Source of the DNA: Nitrospirota bacterium
Lineage (GTDB): Bacteria; JACPQY01
DNA length: 64,000 nt
Reading direction: 5' to 3'
Assembly (NCBI GenBank): GCA_016180645.1
Contig: JACPAV010000003.1
Span: 62,001-126,000 of the forward strand
Position numbers and translations under genes: made by a program. Under the pieces are notes generated by a model that saw only the letters and a list, made by a program, of their open reading frames with translations, made no database searches and was not told the DNA's origin. Positions 8,519 to 17,299 of this stretch are shown here, in pieces (the first letter of the stretch is position 1; every line of letters begins with the position of its first letter).

Positions 8519-8584
8519 GCGGGCTGAAGCCACGCGGCTACCCAAGAGTCGAATCCGAGGTAGGCGCAGGCTTAAGCCTGCGGA
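8519..8584. repeat. Second copy of the REP-like intergenic repeat
   Basis: The region contains 'GGGCTGAAGCCACGCGGCTACCC' type arms and the hairpin 'GCAGGCTTAAGCCTGC' near 8567-8583. These are the same building blocks as the element at 4754-4809, though more diverged. It lies between the HemW-like and MFS genes. Confidence 0.5.
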
Positions 8585-8633
8585 CATCTTGCACGAAAGT
8601 TTCATTCGGCCATATGCCCAGGGAGTCAAACGT

Positions 8634-9779
8634 TCAGAACAGCTCCCGGAAGAGGGCGTCGGAAAACAGGCGTCCGTGCGGAGTCAGGGTGAGGCTGTCG
8701 TCTCTCTGCGCGAGCCAACCATTCGACTCCCCTCTTTGGAAAAGTCCGGGAAAAGCATGCCTGGGATCTGTTTCGAACCGCTCATGGAACTCCCGGATCG
8801 ACACTCCGAAATCGCGCCGCAGGCCCAAGTAGAAGAATTCCTGCATCTTATCCTCTCGATCGATGACTCTTCCCTGCGCGATGCTGAGGCCGTTCCGTTC
8901 CACCTGATTCAAGTACTCCTCCGGTAATGCCGTATTCTCACATCGCCGGCCGCCCCAGAGCGAATGCGCACCCGCGCCGAGTCCGAGGTACTCCCGCCCC
9001 GGCGTCCAATAGAGGAGGTTATGCCGGCACTCGAAGCCGGGTCTCGCGAAATTGGAGATCTCATATTGACGATACCCGTTCGAGGTCAACACGTCCCAGG
9101 CACGTTGCGCCATTTCCGCGGATTCCCCATCTTCCGGGAGGGCCAACCGGCCCGAAGCGAGGAGAGAAATCAGCGGCGTGTCGTCCTCCGGAGTCAGGAG
9201 GTAGAGCGAGAGGTGCGGCAGCCCGAGGCCGACGATCTCCTTGAGCTCCTCGGTCCACGCATGGGGTGTCTGTCCGGGCCGCCCGTAGATAAAGTCCATA
9301 GAGAGGTTGCGAACACCGGCTCGTTTCGCTCCCTCCGCGAGGGTCCACGGATCAAGCGAGCGCGTCCGCCACAATCTCTTCCGATCATTCTCGTACATCG
9401 ATTGCATGCCGAACGAGAAACGATTCACGCCGGCGGCCTGAAGATCGTCCAGCTTGGCGATGGATTCGGCTTCCGGATACATTTCGATGGTGATCTCCGG
9501 CTCCGACACGGTGGCGTTCAGGTCCCACAGACCCCGGATCATGCGCTCGATGGCGCGCTGCGAAAATAGCGAGGGGGTGCCGCCGCCGAAGTAGATTGAG
9601 GCCAACCCACGCCCCTCGGAAGTTCCTCCCGCAAGGCGATGGGCGGCTTCCCTCAGAATGGCCTCGGAGTAACGCGCCTCCGGCAGGTCCGGCCGCAGGT
9701 ATGTGTTGAAATGGCAGTAGGGACACCTGGACTTACAGTAAGGGATATGAACGTAGACACCAAACTCCCGGTCAGTCAT
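8634..9779 (-). CDS. hemW: HemW-like radical SAM protein
   Basis: The 381-residue product begins with the radical SAM cluster motif CKSRCPYCHF (about residues 15-24), where the extra C-x2-C-x-F pattern is typical of HemN/HemW. It then has 'IYFGGGTPSL', 'SFGMQS' and the HemN C-terminal domain with 'YEISNFARPGFECRHN'. HemW proteins bind heme and are thought to act as heme chaperones. Earlier annotations call them oxygen-independent coproporphyrinogen oxidase, but the longer N-terminus of true HemN is absent here. No heme genes lie nearby. Confidence 0.9.
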   Translation of the reverse strand: MTDREFGVYVHIPYCKSRCPYCHFNTYLRPDLPEARYSEAILREAAHRLAGGTSEGRGLASIYFGGGTPSLFSQRAIERMIRGLWDLNATVSEPEITIEMYPEAESIAKLDDLQAAGVNRFSFGMQSMYENDRKRLWRTRSLDPWTLAEGAKRAGVRNLSMDFIYGRPGQTPHAWTEELKEIVGLGLPHLSLYLLTPEDDTPLISLLASGRLALPEDGESAEMAQRAWDVLTSNGYRQYEISNFARPGFECRHNLLYWTPGREYLGLGAGAHSLWGGRRCENTALPEEYLNQVERNGLSIAQGRVIDREDKMQEFFYLGLRRDFGVSIREFHERFETDPRHAFPGLFQRGESNGWLAQRDDSLTLTPHGRLFSDALFRELF

Positions 9780-9825
9780 GAGGATACAATGCAGATACGG
9801 AACGGCTCTTGCAATCGAGGAGGGA

Positions 9826-10272
9826 CTACTCCGGCATCCCTCCCGGCACGTAGTGGATGTACTGATTCATCAGGCGGATTTCCTCGTCCTTCTTCTCCAT
9901 CTCGAAAAATGTGATGTCCCGGATGGAGACGATGCCGATGAGATGGTCACCCTTCACAAGGGGCAGGTGGCGAATGCCCGCCTGGCGCATCCGGCTGAGA
10001 CAGACGTCGTAGTCCTCATCGGCATCGGCGAGGAGGAGGTTGCGTGTCATGATCGATTCGACCGGCGTCTTGTTGGGCTCGCGCCCTTCAGCCACAACTT
10101 TGTTCATGATGTCGCGTTCGGTTACGATGCCTACGAGCCGATCGCCCTCCAGCACCGCCGCCGCCCCGACTTTCGAGGCCGCCATCGTCTTTGCCGCATC
10201 TTGGGCCGTTTGTGAAGGCGACACGTGAATGATGGCCCGCTTCCTCAACACTTCGCCAATTTTGGTCCCCAT
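9826..10272 (-). CDS. Two-CBS-domain protein
   Basis: The 148-residue cytoplasmic protein consists of two CBS motifs (about residues 10-60 and 75-125), each with a 'GIVTERDI' or 'GIVSIRDI' strand-helix element. CBS pairs bind adenine nucleotides and act as energy-sensing modules. No catalytic domain is attached, so it probably regulates a partner in trans. There is a GGGGGTTGAGATG-type start context. It lies alone between the HemW-like gene and an FGE-type lipoprotein. Confidence 0.9.
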   Translation of the reverse strand: MGTKIGEVLRKRAIIHVSPSQTAQDAAKTMAASKVGAAAVLEGDRLVGIVTERDIMNKVVAEGREPNKTPVESIMTRNLLLADADEDYDVCLSRMRQAGIRHLPLVKGDHLIGIVSIRDITFFEMEKKDEEIRLMNQYIHYVPGGMPE

Positions 10273-10380
10273 CTCAACCCCCTTTTCGATTGTTTACGCT
10301 CACCCTTGTTCTACTAAGGATGATCGCCAGGGTCAACAAAATTGAACAGTCGCAGGGACTCGGGAAAGCCGATCAAACGA

Positions 10381-11427
10381 TCACGGCGTCCTGGCGCAAC
10401 GGAAACCCAGGTTTCTGAACATTCCCGCGGGACTCTTGTCCACGCGGTCTGAGGATCGCGCGTAGTCGGAGCCGGTGTCCCATGCTCCGCCTTTGTAGAC
10501 ACCGAAGGCGCCCGTGGCCGGCCCCGTGGGATCGGTCGCCGGCGCCGAACCGTAGTAGGCTGAATCGTACCGGTCGCTCACCCACTCGAAGACGTTTCCA
10601 GCCATGTCCAAGATTCCGTAAGGGGACGCGCCGGCCGGGTAGGAACCGACCAGCGATGTATCGCCCACACAGTAATCCTTGCCATCATGAAAATTCAGTT
10701 TCGTGCAGTCGGCTCCCGAGGCAAAGGGGGCGCTGGTGGACATCGCCCCACCCCAGGGGTAGGGGCGCAGGTTGCAGTTGGCAACATTCCCGGTGCCGGC
10801 AGAATCGGCGACGCTGCATTGGCCGCCGGCCAGCCCGACGAGGCTTCCATCCGCCGGACCCCGCGCCGCCTTTTCCCACTCCGCCTCCGTTGGGAGTCGG
10901 CGACTTTTCCACGTGCAGTACGCGGCGGCATGATCCCGAGTCACATAGATCATGGGGAAGTCATCGTAGGCAGAATTCCCGTAGTACGAATCTCGCGTAT
11001 TCGACTTCTCAATCAAGGGCGCCGTGCAGGCCCCTGCCGCAACGCACCCCTTGAAATTCGCGTTGGTCACTTCGTATTTTTCAGTGTAGTACGCGGAGAG
11101 CGTGACAAGTCGGCGAGGAGTCTCTTCGGGATTCCCTTCTCCCGTCTTCGATCCTTGGACGAACGTTCCGGCGGGGACGGCGATCATGCAGTCGTAGGCT
11201 TCCTTCACGCAGCATTCGAAGGGCTGGTTGTTGCAGGAAAAAAGCGACGTCGTACCAGTGGAGGCGGCTGGCTCGATGGTGTTTCCGTCCTCGGTTCCGA
11301 CCTCTTCGGCAGGCGCCGGCCCACCGGATACTCGATCCGACGATGCGTCATCCGAGCAGGACCCTGCGCACAAGCCGCCAAGAACAGCGACGAGCGTGAT
11401 GTGTTGGATGCGGAATCCGGAGACCAT
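10381..11427 (-). CDS. Lipoprotein with a formylglycine-generating-enzyme (SUMF1/FGE) fold
   Basis: From the ATG at 11427 the product opens with a lipoprotein signal (hydrophobic stretch ending in LCAGSC). The frame continues upstream to 11523, but that would bury the signal behind 32 residues, so the shorter start (348 residues) is preferred. The domain has FGE-sulfatase marks: 'VPAGTFVQGS', 'RRLPTEAEWEKAARG' and 'DMAGNVFEWVSDRYDS', then 'RNLGFRCAR' at the end. Extra Cys residues and the cell-surface location argue against a true sulfatase-maturing enzyme. Related surface proteins are used as binding or structural modules. Function is unknown. Confidence 0.85.
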   Translation of the reverse strand: MVSGFRIQHITLVAVLGGLCAGSCSDDASSDRVSGGPAPAEEVGTEDGNTIEPAASTGTTSLFSCNNQPFECCVKEAYDCMIAVPAGTFVQGSKTGEGNPEETPRRLVTLSAYYTEKYEVTNANFKGCVAAGACTAPLIEKSNTRDSYYGNSAYDDFPMIYVTRDHAAAYCTWKSRRLPTEAEWEKAARGPADGSLVGLAGGQCSVADSAGTGNVANCNLRPYPWGGAMSTSAPFASGADCTKLNFHDGKDYCVGDTSLVGSYPAGASPYGILDMAGNVFEWVSDRYDSAYYGSAPATDPTGPATGAFGVYKGGAWDTGSDYARSSDRVDKSPAGMFRNLGFRCARTP

Positions 11428-11604
11428 AGGAGGCCGGTGAACGGGTTCGGGCGGGTCTTCCGAAGATTCTCGGTTCAAAACACATTCGCTCCCCTTGAGC
11501 ATCTCCATGCCGGATTCCAGCATCTTATCCGTTGATGATTCTATGTCAAACGCAACGGACCCGTCTTCCCCTCACTTCATGATCGTGATAACCTCCCCTT
11601 CACC

Positions 11605-11678
11605 GCGCCTGTAGCTCAACTGGATAGAGCGACGGCCTACGGAGCCGTAGGCTGGGGGTTCAAATCCCTCCAGGCGCA
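11605..11678 (+). tRNA. tRNA-Arg (anticodon ACG)
   Basis: A full cloverleaf can be drawn: acceptor GCGCCTG/CAGGCGC, D-stem GCTC/GAGC, anticodon stem ACGGC/GCCGT around loop CTACGGA (anticodon ACG, decoding CGN), a five-base variable loop, and a T-arm with loop TTCAAAT and one G-T pair. CCA is not encoded. The A34 is expected to be edited to inosine by TadA. Confidence 0.95.
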
Positions 11679-11841
11679 CTTCCGACACTAGCTTTGAGGC
11701 AGTGGAGTCCGCCGAAACCGCCACGGTCCGCCCGTGGCCAATGACTCCTACGGGGCTGAAGATCCGTGGGAGCCGTTCAACGCCCAACGAGGGCAATCAA
11801 CCCCGAAGCGAGTCGGATTTTTTGTTGGAGGAGGTTGACGA

Positions 11842-13077
11842 ATGGAAAACACCTACGCGATCGCCGCCGTCTGGATCGGCCTCGCCCTCGTGGCCACGTT
11901 TCTGGGGACCCGTCTCCGCATTTCGAACGCCCTCATGGAAATTGTCATCGGCATCGCCGCCGGGGCCGGGGCGACCCACTTTTTCGGTCCCGACGCCCTG
12001 GGCGCCAAACTCCCCTGGCTGACCTTCCTGGCCGGAACCGGCGCGGTGGTCCTGACGTTTCTCGCGGGCGCCGAACTCGATCCGGGCACCATGCGCACGA
12101 AGTGGAAAGAAGTGTCGCTGGTCGGCCTCGTGAGCTTCGCGGCCCCGTTTCTCGGCTGCGCAGCCATCGCACGGTTTGTCCTCGGATGGTCGCCCCATTC
12201 AAGCTGGCTCGCGGGCATCGCGCTCTCAACCACCTCGATGGCGGTCGTGTACGCCGTCATGCTGGAGACCGGCTTCAATCGAACGGAATTCGGAAAAGGC
12301 ATTCTCGGCGCCTGCTTCGTGACGGATCTCGGAACGGTGGTCGCTCTGGGGCTAATGTTTGCTCCCTTTACATGGAAGACCGGCGTGTTCGTCCTCGGCT
12401 CCGTCGCGGCTTTCATTCTGCTTCCTCTCGTCACCCCGCACCTCATCAATCACTACGCAAACCGGACCGCGGCGTTCCGCACCAAATGGGTCCTGTTCAT
12501 CCTCTTTAGCCTCGGCGCGCTCGCCCTCTGGGCGGGCAGCGAGGCCGTTCTCCCCGCCTACATCGCGGGGATGCTGCTTTCGAAAGATCTCTCCGCCGAT
12601 CATCAGTTCATCAGGAGGCTGCGCACGCTCACCATCGGCTTCCTCAGCCCGTTCTACTTCCTGCGCGCAGGGTCGCTTGTTTCGGTCCCGGCCCTTATCG
12701 CGGCACCGCTGGTTTTCCTCGCCCTTTTCGGCGGAAAAATCGCCACGAAAATATTCGGCCTCGTCCCGATCGTCGGCCTCTTCAGGCGAAACCCCAAGGA
12801 GCGCTGGTACTACACGCTGCTGATGTCCACCGGTCTGACCTTCGGCACGATCTCGGCGCTGTTCGGTCTCACGCACGGCATCGTGACACAGGATCAATAC
12901 TCACACCTTGTAGCGGTCGTCATCGGCTCAGCCGTGGTGCCGACGCTGGTCGCAGGCGCGGTATTTCTGCCCCGCCATCTCCTGACCCCCCAGGTGACGG
13001 CCCGCCTCGCGGCGGATGCGGAAGCCGTGAAGGCGCGGCGGGACCTCCAGCCACCCGAACCCCCGGAGGAGGGATAG
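11842..13077 (+). CDS. Cation:proton antiporter (CPA2, Kef/NapA-like membrane domain)
   Basis: The 411-residue membrane protein has about 12 hydrophobic segments. 'FLAGAELDPGTMR' (about residues 73-85) and 'GACFVTDLGTVVALG' (about residues 154-168) are the discontinuous-helix regions of CPA2 exchangers, the second including the Asp expected for ion binding. It has no C-terminal RCK domain and ends in a short charged tail. GGAGGAGG stands 8 nt before the ATG. It probably exchanges Na+ or K+ for protons; ion preference is unclear. Confidence 0.87.
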   Translation: MENTYAIAAVWIGLALVATFLGTRLRISNALMEIVIGIAAGAGATHFFGPDALGAKLPWLTFLAGTGAVVLTFLAGAELDPGTMRTKWKEVSLVGLVSFAAPFLGCAAIARFVLGWSPHSSWLAGIALSTTSMAVVYAVMLETGFNRTEFGKGILGACFVTDLGTVVALGLMFAPFTWKTGVFVLGSVAAFILLPLVTPHLINHYANRTAAFRTKWVLFILFSLGALALWAGSEAVLPAYIAGMLLSKDLSADHQFIRRLRTLTIGFLSPFYFLRAGSLVSVPALIAAPLVFLALFGGKIATKIFGLVPIVGLFRRNPKERWYYTLLMSTGLTFGTISALFGLTHGIVTQDQYSHLVAVVIGSAVVPTLVAGAVFLPRHLLTPQVTARLAADAEAVKARRDLQPPEPPEEG

Positions 13078-13287
13078 CGCCGAATCCATCGGGAGCCGGA
13101 CGTTCCGATCTCCCTATGCGGATGACCGGGCGACCGGTTTCGGCGAGAACGATCCACGCGGTTTCCTCTGGACCGAAACTCCAAAATAGGGAACTCGAAG
13201 AGAGCCGGCATCAGGCCCACCGATAAGTCTGCCTGCGCGGCGCCTCCTGGTTTGTAGGCCCCGCGAAGACGTGGTAGGTGTGCGGAC

Positions 13288-13491
13288 ATGAGGAAGGGGA
13301 GCGGACGGGTCTTGGAGAAGGGTGCGGAGATTGCGACCCAGATTGGACTGGCGGCCGTCATCGGGGGGGTTGCTGACGCGGTCGTGGACGGTTCGCGGAA
13401 GGCCGTCGACCTGTACGGGGTAGGTATCGGGGTTGTGCTTCTCGTGCTTGCGCTGTGGTTGACGAGCAAGATCGATGGTGGTAGCAATTGA
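13288..13491 (+). CDS. Small membrane protein, unknown
   Basis: The 67-residue product has a charged N-terminus, a weakly hydrophobic Gly/Ala-rich segment (residues 18-35) and a strong transmembrane segment (residues 45-60) ending in charged residues. I do not recognise the family. It is followed after 2 nt by a 38-codon membrane-protein frame, and this pairing is the main support that both are real. Confidence 0.5.
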   Translation: MRKGSGRVLEKGAEIATQIGLAAVIGGVADAVVDGSRKAVDLYGVGIGVVLLVLALWLTSKIDGGSN

Positions 13492-13493
13492 GT

Positions 13494-13610
13494 ATGGACA
13501 CGGCGAGTCTGGTTCTTTTCGCAGCCTTTACGGGGGCCCTGCTCTTTGGAGTCGGACTTGCCCTGTACGCGGTCTACGTCACCCGGAAGAAACCGACCCC
13601 TCAAAGCTGA
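13494..13610 (+). CDS. 38-residue single-span membrane protein
   Basis: The frame begins ATG 2 nt after the stop of the preceding small gene. It encodes a short N-terminus, one hydrophobic segment of about 24 residues (LVLFAAFTGALLFGVGLALY), then a basic tail (TRKKPTPQS), the inside-positive layout of a small membrane subunit. The size recalls accessory subunits such as CcoQ/CcoS, but there is no oxidase nearby and no specific match, so the function is unassigned. Confidence 0.45.
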   Translation: MDTASLVLFAAFTGALLFGVGLALYAVYVTRKKPTPQS

Positions 13611-13755
13611 CGGTTCTTTCCTTCACTCTTTTTCCGGCGACGAAAACAGCCCTCTGAATTCCGCCGCCTTGTTCTGCCGGCATGCGGTTGCCCCCACGCA
13701 TGGGCGGTGCCTATTCCGCTCGAAACGCGAGACAGACCGGCCGATCTCGCGATCC

Positions 13756-14667
13756 CTATCGCAAGCGGGTCTTCTTGATGACGCCTCCCTCGGCGTCCGA
13801 CAACGCGTGACAGGTCACGAAGGCCTTCTCGTCCAGCGATCGAACGATTTCCTTCACCCTTCCGACCTCCAATCGAGTCACGACGCACAGCAGAATGTCC
13901 CGGCCCTCCCGATGCATTCCTCCATACCCTTGAAACGCCGTGACACCGCGGCCCATCTCGCCGGTGATGGTTTGCCGAATCGCATCGCTCTGCCGGGAGA
14001 CAATGGTGACCGCCGTGAACTCCTCCAAGCCGTAGAGGACGAAATCGAGGGTTTTGGCGGCAGCCATGTACGTGAGGATGGAATAGAGCGCCGCTTCCAC
14101 CCCAAGGACCGACATGGCCACGAGAAACAGCACGACATTGAAGCCCAGGATGAGGTCGCCCACTCTCAGCGCGTGAATACGCCGGCTGATCAAAAGAGCG
14201 GCAATCTCCGTGCCGTCAAGGACCGCCCCTCCCCTCACCGCAAGCCCGATGCCCGCGCCGAGGAAAAAGCCGCCGAATACCGCGGTCAGCAGCTTATCCG
14301 GGGTGACATCAGGGTAGGGAATCAAGGCGACGGCTGCGGCGAGGCCCGCGATGGCAACAACGCTTCGCACGGCGAAGGCCCGCCCGATGTATCGGTACCC
14401 CACGGCAATGAAGGGCAGGTTGACCACCGGCAGCCAGAACGACAGGGGTAGCGGCGTAATTTTCGAGACCAACATGGAGACGCCCGTCACGCCTCCGTCG
14501 ATAAAATTGCTTGACCGCAGAAACCCATTCAGCCCCATACCGGCCGAGAGGACCCCCAGCCCGATGACTGAACCGTTCAGCAGTTCGCGCAGGCTACGTC
14601 TCCAATAACGATCCAGATTCCCGATTTTCACGCCGACCACGCAATCAAATCTTCTTCTCCACGTCAA
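13756..14667 (-). CDS. YitT family membrane protein (YitT + DUF2179)
   Basis: The 303-residue protein has an N-terminal membrane region with repeated segments (residues 28-200), including 'SNFIDGGVTGVSMLV' and 'LGAGIGLAVRGGAVLDGTEI', the hallmark of YitT. It ends in a cytoplasmic DUF2179 domain (about residues 215-300) with 'VTAFQGYGGMHREGRDILLCVV'. The family is widespread and its transport role is not firmly defined. A hairpin at 14672-14691 lies just upstream. Confidence 0.88.
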   Translation of the reverse strand: MTWRRRFDCVVGVKIGNLDRYWRRSLRELLNGSVIGLGVLSAGMGLNGFLRSSNFIDGGVTGVSMLVSKITPLPLSFWLPVVNLPFIAVGYRYIGRAFAVRSVVAIAGLAAAVALIPYPDVTPDKLLTAVFGGFFLGAGIGLAVRGGAVLDGTEIAALLISRRIHALRVGDLILGFNVVLFLVAMSVLGVEAALYSILTYMAAAKTLDFVLYGLEEFTAVTIVSRQSDAIRQTITGEMGRGVTAFQGYGGMHREGRDILLCVVTRLEVGRVKEIVRSLDEKAFVTCHALSDAEGGVIKKTRLR

Positions 14668-14671
14668 TCAT

Positions 14672-14691
14672 GCCGAGCCTGAAGGCTCGGC
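14672..14691. repeat. Intergenic hairpin
   Basis: GCCGAGCC (14672-14679) and GGCTCGGC (14684-14691) form a perfect 8-bp stem with a TGAA loop. It lies between the YitT start and the end of the KefB-like gene. There is no T-tract, so it may be a REP-type hairpin. Confidence 0.45.
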
Positions 14692-14858
14692 TGCACGCTT
14701 TTCGCTTTGTAGCGGGCCCTTCAGTGTCCGCGTCCCCGTCTGCGAATCCGCACTTTCTCACGAACCTGCCCGGAACAACACCAGCGCATCTTCAATGCAG
14801 GGACCGGACGAGGTGAAAGGTGAGGATGTGCGTCCTGGATGCGGGCGCCGAAGCGCCT

Positions 14859-16682
14859 TCAGGGAAGCGCTTCTTCGCGGGAGGAGATCACGCCCCGCGC
14901 CGCCTCCTGACCACGTTTGTAGCTTTCGAGCGATTCTTGGCCCCCCAATCCGGCTTCGATGGCCGGCACCAATGCCGTGGCCGTCTCAATCCGGGCGAGG
15001 TAGACGTAATTCGCTCCCGCCCGGTACATCGACGGTACGGAATCCAGAGTCACGGCGTTCACGATGATCATGGCCGTGGGGTTGAGATGGCGGAGATTCC
15101 TGGCGAGCTGGGTGTTTGAGGTGCCTTTCAAGACATCGTCTTGAATGGTGCAGATGATCACCTGCGCCTGATCGATACCCAGGTGATGCAGCGATTCCGT
15201 GTTGGAGATATCGCCGTATTTCACACGGGCCCCCGTGGCGGAAATCTTGGCATGCAGGGCCACGTTAAAGTCGATCACCAACATTCTTTTCAGCATTTCA
15301 GGGCGTGTTCGCTTGATTTCGTGCAATAGGGACGAAGCGACGCGGTGGAAACCGAGCAGGACCACCTCGGGGGATTCCTCTTCAGAGGCCGATGCGTGGA
15401 TAACGGGCGGTATCTTGAAACCGAGAAGAGAAAGCAGTGATCCCAAACGGTCGTGCAGCGTATCGGCCACGACGAAAAGCGCGGGCGTACCGAGCGCTGT
15501 AATCACGAATCCGAAGATGACGGCGCTGACCATCCTGCTCTCAAGGTGATCGAAGCCGAGCCCCAGATATGCGATGACCAAACAGAATTCCGAGATCTGA
15601 GCGAGCTTGGTCGCTCCGACGAAAGCGTTTCGGCGGTCCAGGCCCGTGAAGTACATGAGTGGGAAGAACACGACGTATCGGGCGAGAACGCAAATGGCTC
15701 CAAGGATCGCGGCCCAAATAAGGATGTCGATGCTCTCGGGTCGGGGAATGCCCATCCCCAGGCCGACAAAGAAAAGAGTCACGAAAAAGTCGCGCACGAC
15801 GGCCACTTTTGTGACCACTTCGTGAGCATAAGGGAGGCCGGCGATCGTCGCTCCGGCGATAAGCGCGCCCATTTCCATGGTGACCGAAAGGTGCAGATGA
15901 ATTCCGATCAGTGCCAGAATGTGCTCCAGATTGGCGCCGAACGCACCCAATCCAAAGCACCAGCCTGTCGCCACCACCAGCATGAGCTCGGGCGTCTTCG
16001 CGATCCACTTGAAGGCCGTAGGCAGGACGTATTTGGCCAGGAGGATGGACGTCAGCAGGACGATGCCGATGCCCAGAAATGTTAGACCGACCGTTCCCAT
16101 CTCCGGGTTCTGGAAATTGGGCTGTACCGCCAGTACAACGATGGACCAAATATCTTGGAAAATCAGGATGCCGAGTCCGACGCGGCCCACCACCGTGTCC
16201 ATCTGATATTTCTCCTGAAGCAGTTTGACCACAAGAAGGGTTGAGGACGCCGCCACCGTGAACCCGACGTAGATCGGCACATAGGTGCCGGAAACCATTG
16301 ACCAACCGGTGGACCTTAGGGCCAGAGTTACCGCGTATCCAAAGGCAACGCACAACGGGAATTGAAGGAGGCCCGAGAGGATGAGCGTCTTGCCGCTCTC
16401 GAGCAGTTTCTTGACGTCCATTTCCAGCCCAATGACAAGAAGCAGGAGGGTCAGGCCCAAGCTGGCGATAGTTTCGATATTGCCCTTGTCGGTGACGAAC
16501 CCGCCGACTTCCGGCCCTACGAGGACGCCGGCCACCAGGAAGGCAGCGATCGTGGGTATCTTCAGGCGAGTGAACAGAACGCAAAGAATCCCCGACAGGA
16601 TGAGGCAAAACCCAATATCCTGCACAAGCGGCGCCGGACCCCCGGCACTGCTCAACAGATAGTGGAGAGGCGGAAAGCTCAA
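14859..16682 (-). CDS. Monovalent cation:proton antiporter with RCK domain (KefB/CPA2-like)
   Basis: The 607-residue protein has a CPA2 membrane domain (about residues 20-410), with 'FLVAGVLVGPEVGGF', 'LLLLVIGLEMD' and 'GILIFQDIWSIVVLA', followed by a TrkA-N-like nucleotide-binding domain (about residues 435-560). The usual GxGxxG turn is replaced by 'VVLLGFHRVASSLL', so NAD(H) binding may be altered. It probably mediates K+ or Na+ efflux in exchange for protons, with ligand gating. It is monocistronic. Confidence 0.88.
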   Translation of the reverse strand: MSFPPLHYLLSSAGGPAPLVQDIGFCLILSGILCVLFTRLKIPTIAAFLVAGVLVGPEVGGFVTDKGNIETIASLGLTLLLLVIGLEMDVKKLLESGKTLILSGLLQFPLCVAFGYAVTLALRSTGWSMVSGTYVPIYVGFTVAASSTLLVVKLLQEKYQMDTVVGRVGLGILIFQDIWSIVVLAVQPNFQNPEMGTVGLTFLGIGIVLLTSILLAKYVLPTAFKWIAKTPELMLVVATGWCFGLGAFGANLEHILALIGIHLHLSVTMEMGALIAGATIAGLPYAHEVVTKVAVVRDFFVTLFFVGLGMGIPRPESIDILIWAAILGAICVLARYVVFFPLMYFTGLDRRNAFVGATKLAQISEFCLVIAYLGLGFDHLESRMVSAVIFGFVITALGTPALFVVADTLHDRLGSLLSLLGFKIPPVIHASASEEESPEVVLLGFHRVASSLLHEIKRTRPEMLKRMLVIDFNVALHAKISATGARVKYGDISNTESLHHLGIDQAQVIICTIQDDVLKGTSNTQLARNLRHLNPTAMIIVNAVTLDSVPSMYRAGANYVYLARIETATALVPAIEAGLGGQESLESYKRGQEAARGVISSREEALP

Positions 16683-16823
16683 GAGTTTCCCACTGGAGGC
16701 TGCCGTTGATACCCGCTGCGCAGGGAGACAATGCGGACCGCCTGTCCAAATGTGACCTGGATCCGTGCGGGTTGCACTGCTGAAGCTGTCACCTGTTCCA
16801 CCGTCGGTTGATCTTGATGCGAA

Positions 16824-17054
16824 TCAGATGTTGAAGAACAGGTTGGTTTGCGGGCGAAGTGCGATTTGGAGGAGTTGCTTCAGAGCGTCCCCTTCGAACC
16901 ACACGCCCTTGCAGTCGGGGCATTTCATGAGCGGGATGTTTTCATAGGTCTTCTCATCCAAACCGATTCCGCACTTTGGGCATGAGGCGGTTTTGGGCAG
17001 TGGCTTTACGAGCCGCGACCGACGGGGCTTTTGCGGGCGGCGGGAGCGGCCCAT
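16824..17054 (-). CDS. Small zinc-ribbon protein (zf-TFIIB type)
   Basis: The 76-residue protein has a basic N-terminal tail (residues 1-22) and two Cys pairs, CPKC at about 25-28 and CPDC at about 45-48, the second followed by KGVWFEGDAL. That is the pattern of the 'zf-TFIIB' zinc ribbon found in many small bacterial proteins of unknown role. The ATG overlaps the stop of a 36-codon membrane-protein gene by one base (TGATG), so the two are co-translated. Confidence 0.8.
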   Translation of the reverse strand: MGRSRRPQKPRRSRLVKPLPKTASCPKCGIGLDEKTYENIPLMKCPDCKGVWFEGDALKQLLQIALRPQTNLFFNI

Positions 17055-17164
17055 CAGAATCGCCGGACGAGTTCACGAAAACCCCAGACCACCCACGCGA
17101 GGGTCACCAATCCAAGAATGACTCCGCCCAGGGGAGCCTCGGAAAGCCACGCGCGTGAAGACAT
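17054..17164 (-). CDS. 36-residue single-span membrane protein coupled to a zinc-ribbon protein
   Basis: The frame begins ATG (MSSRAWLSEAPLGG) and has one hydrophobic span of about 18 residues (VILGLVTLAWVVWGF). It ends in a basic RELVRRF tail, and its TGA overlaps the ATG of the zinc-ribbon gene. Length, topology and one-base coupling make a real gene likely. Its function is unknown; it might anchor the zinc-ribbon protein at the membrane. Confidence 0.55.
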   Translation of the reverse strand: MSSRAWLSEAPLGGVILGLVTLAWVVWGFRELVRRF

Positions 17165-17299
17165 GGGCGCATGCTATAGGCGGCTCGTTCGGTCACACAA
17201 TCCCATGAAATCACGCGCATGGGAGCCGATGAACTACCATGGAATGGGAGACGGAATGCCCTCTCCCACGGGGGGGGGTGTGGGTCTGCGCTCGCGGCG

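Noticed and set aside
17230-17290. Terminator-like G-run before the response regulator end
   Set aside because: The possible stem (gggag...ctccc) is short and imperfect with no T-tract.
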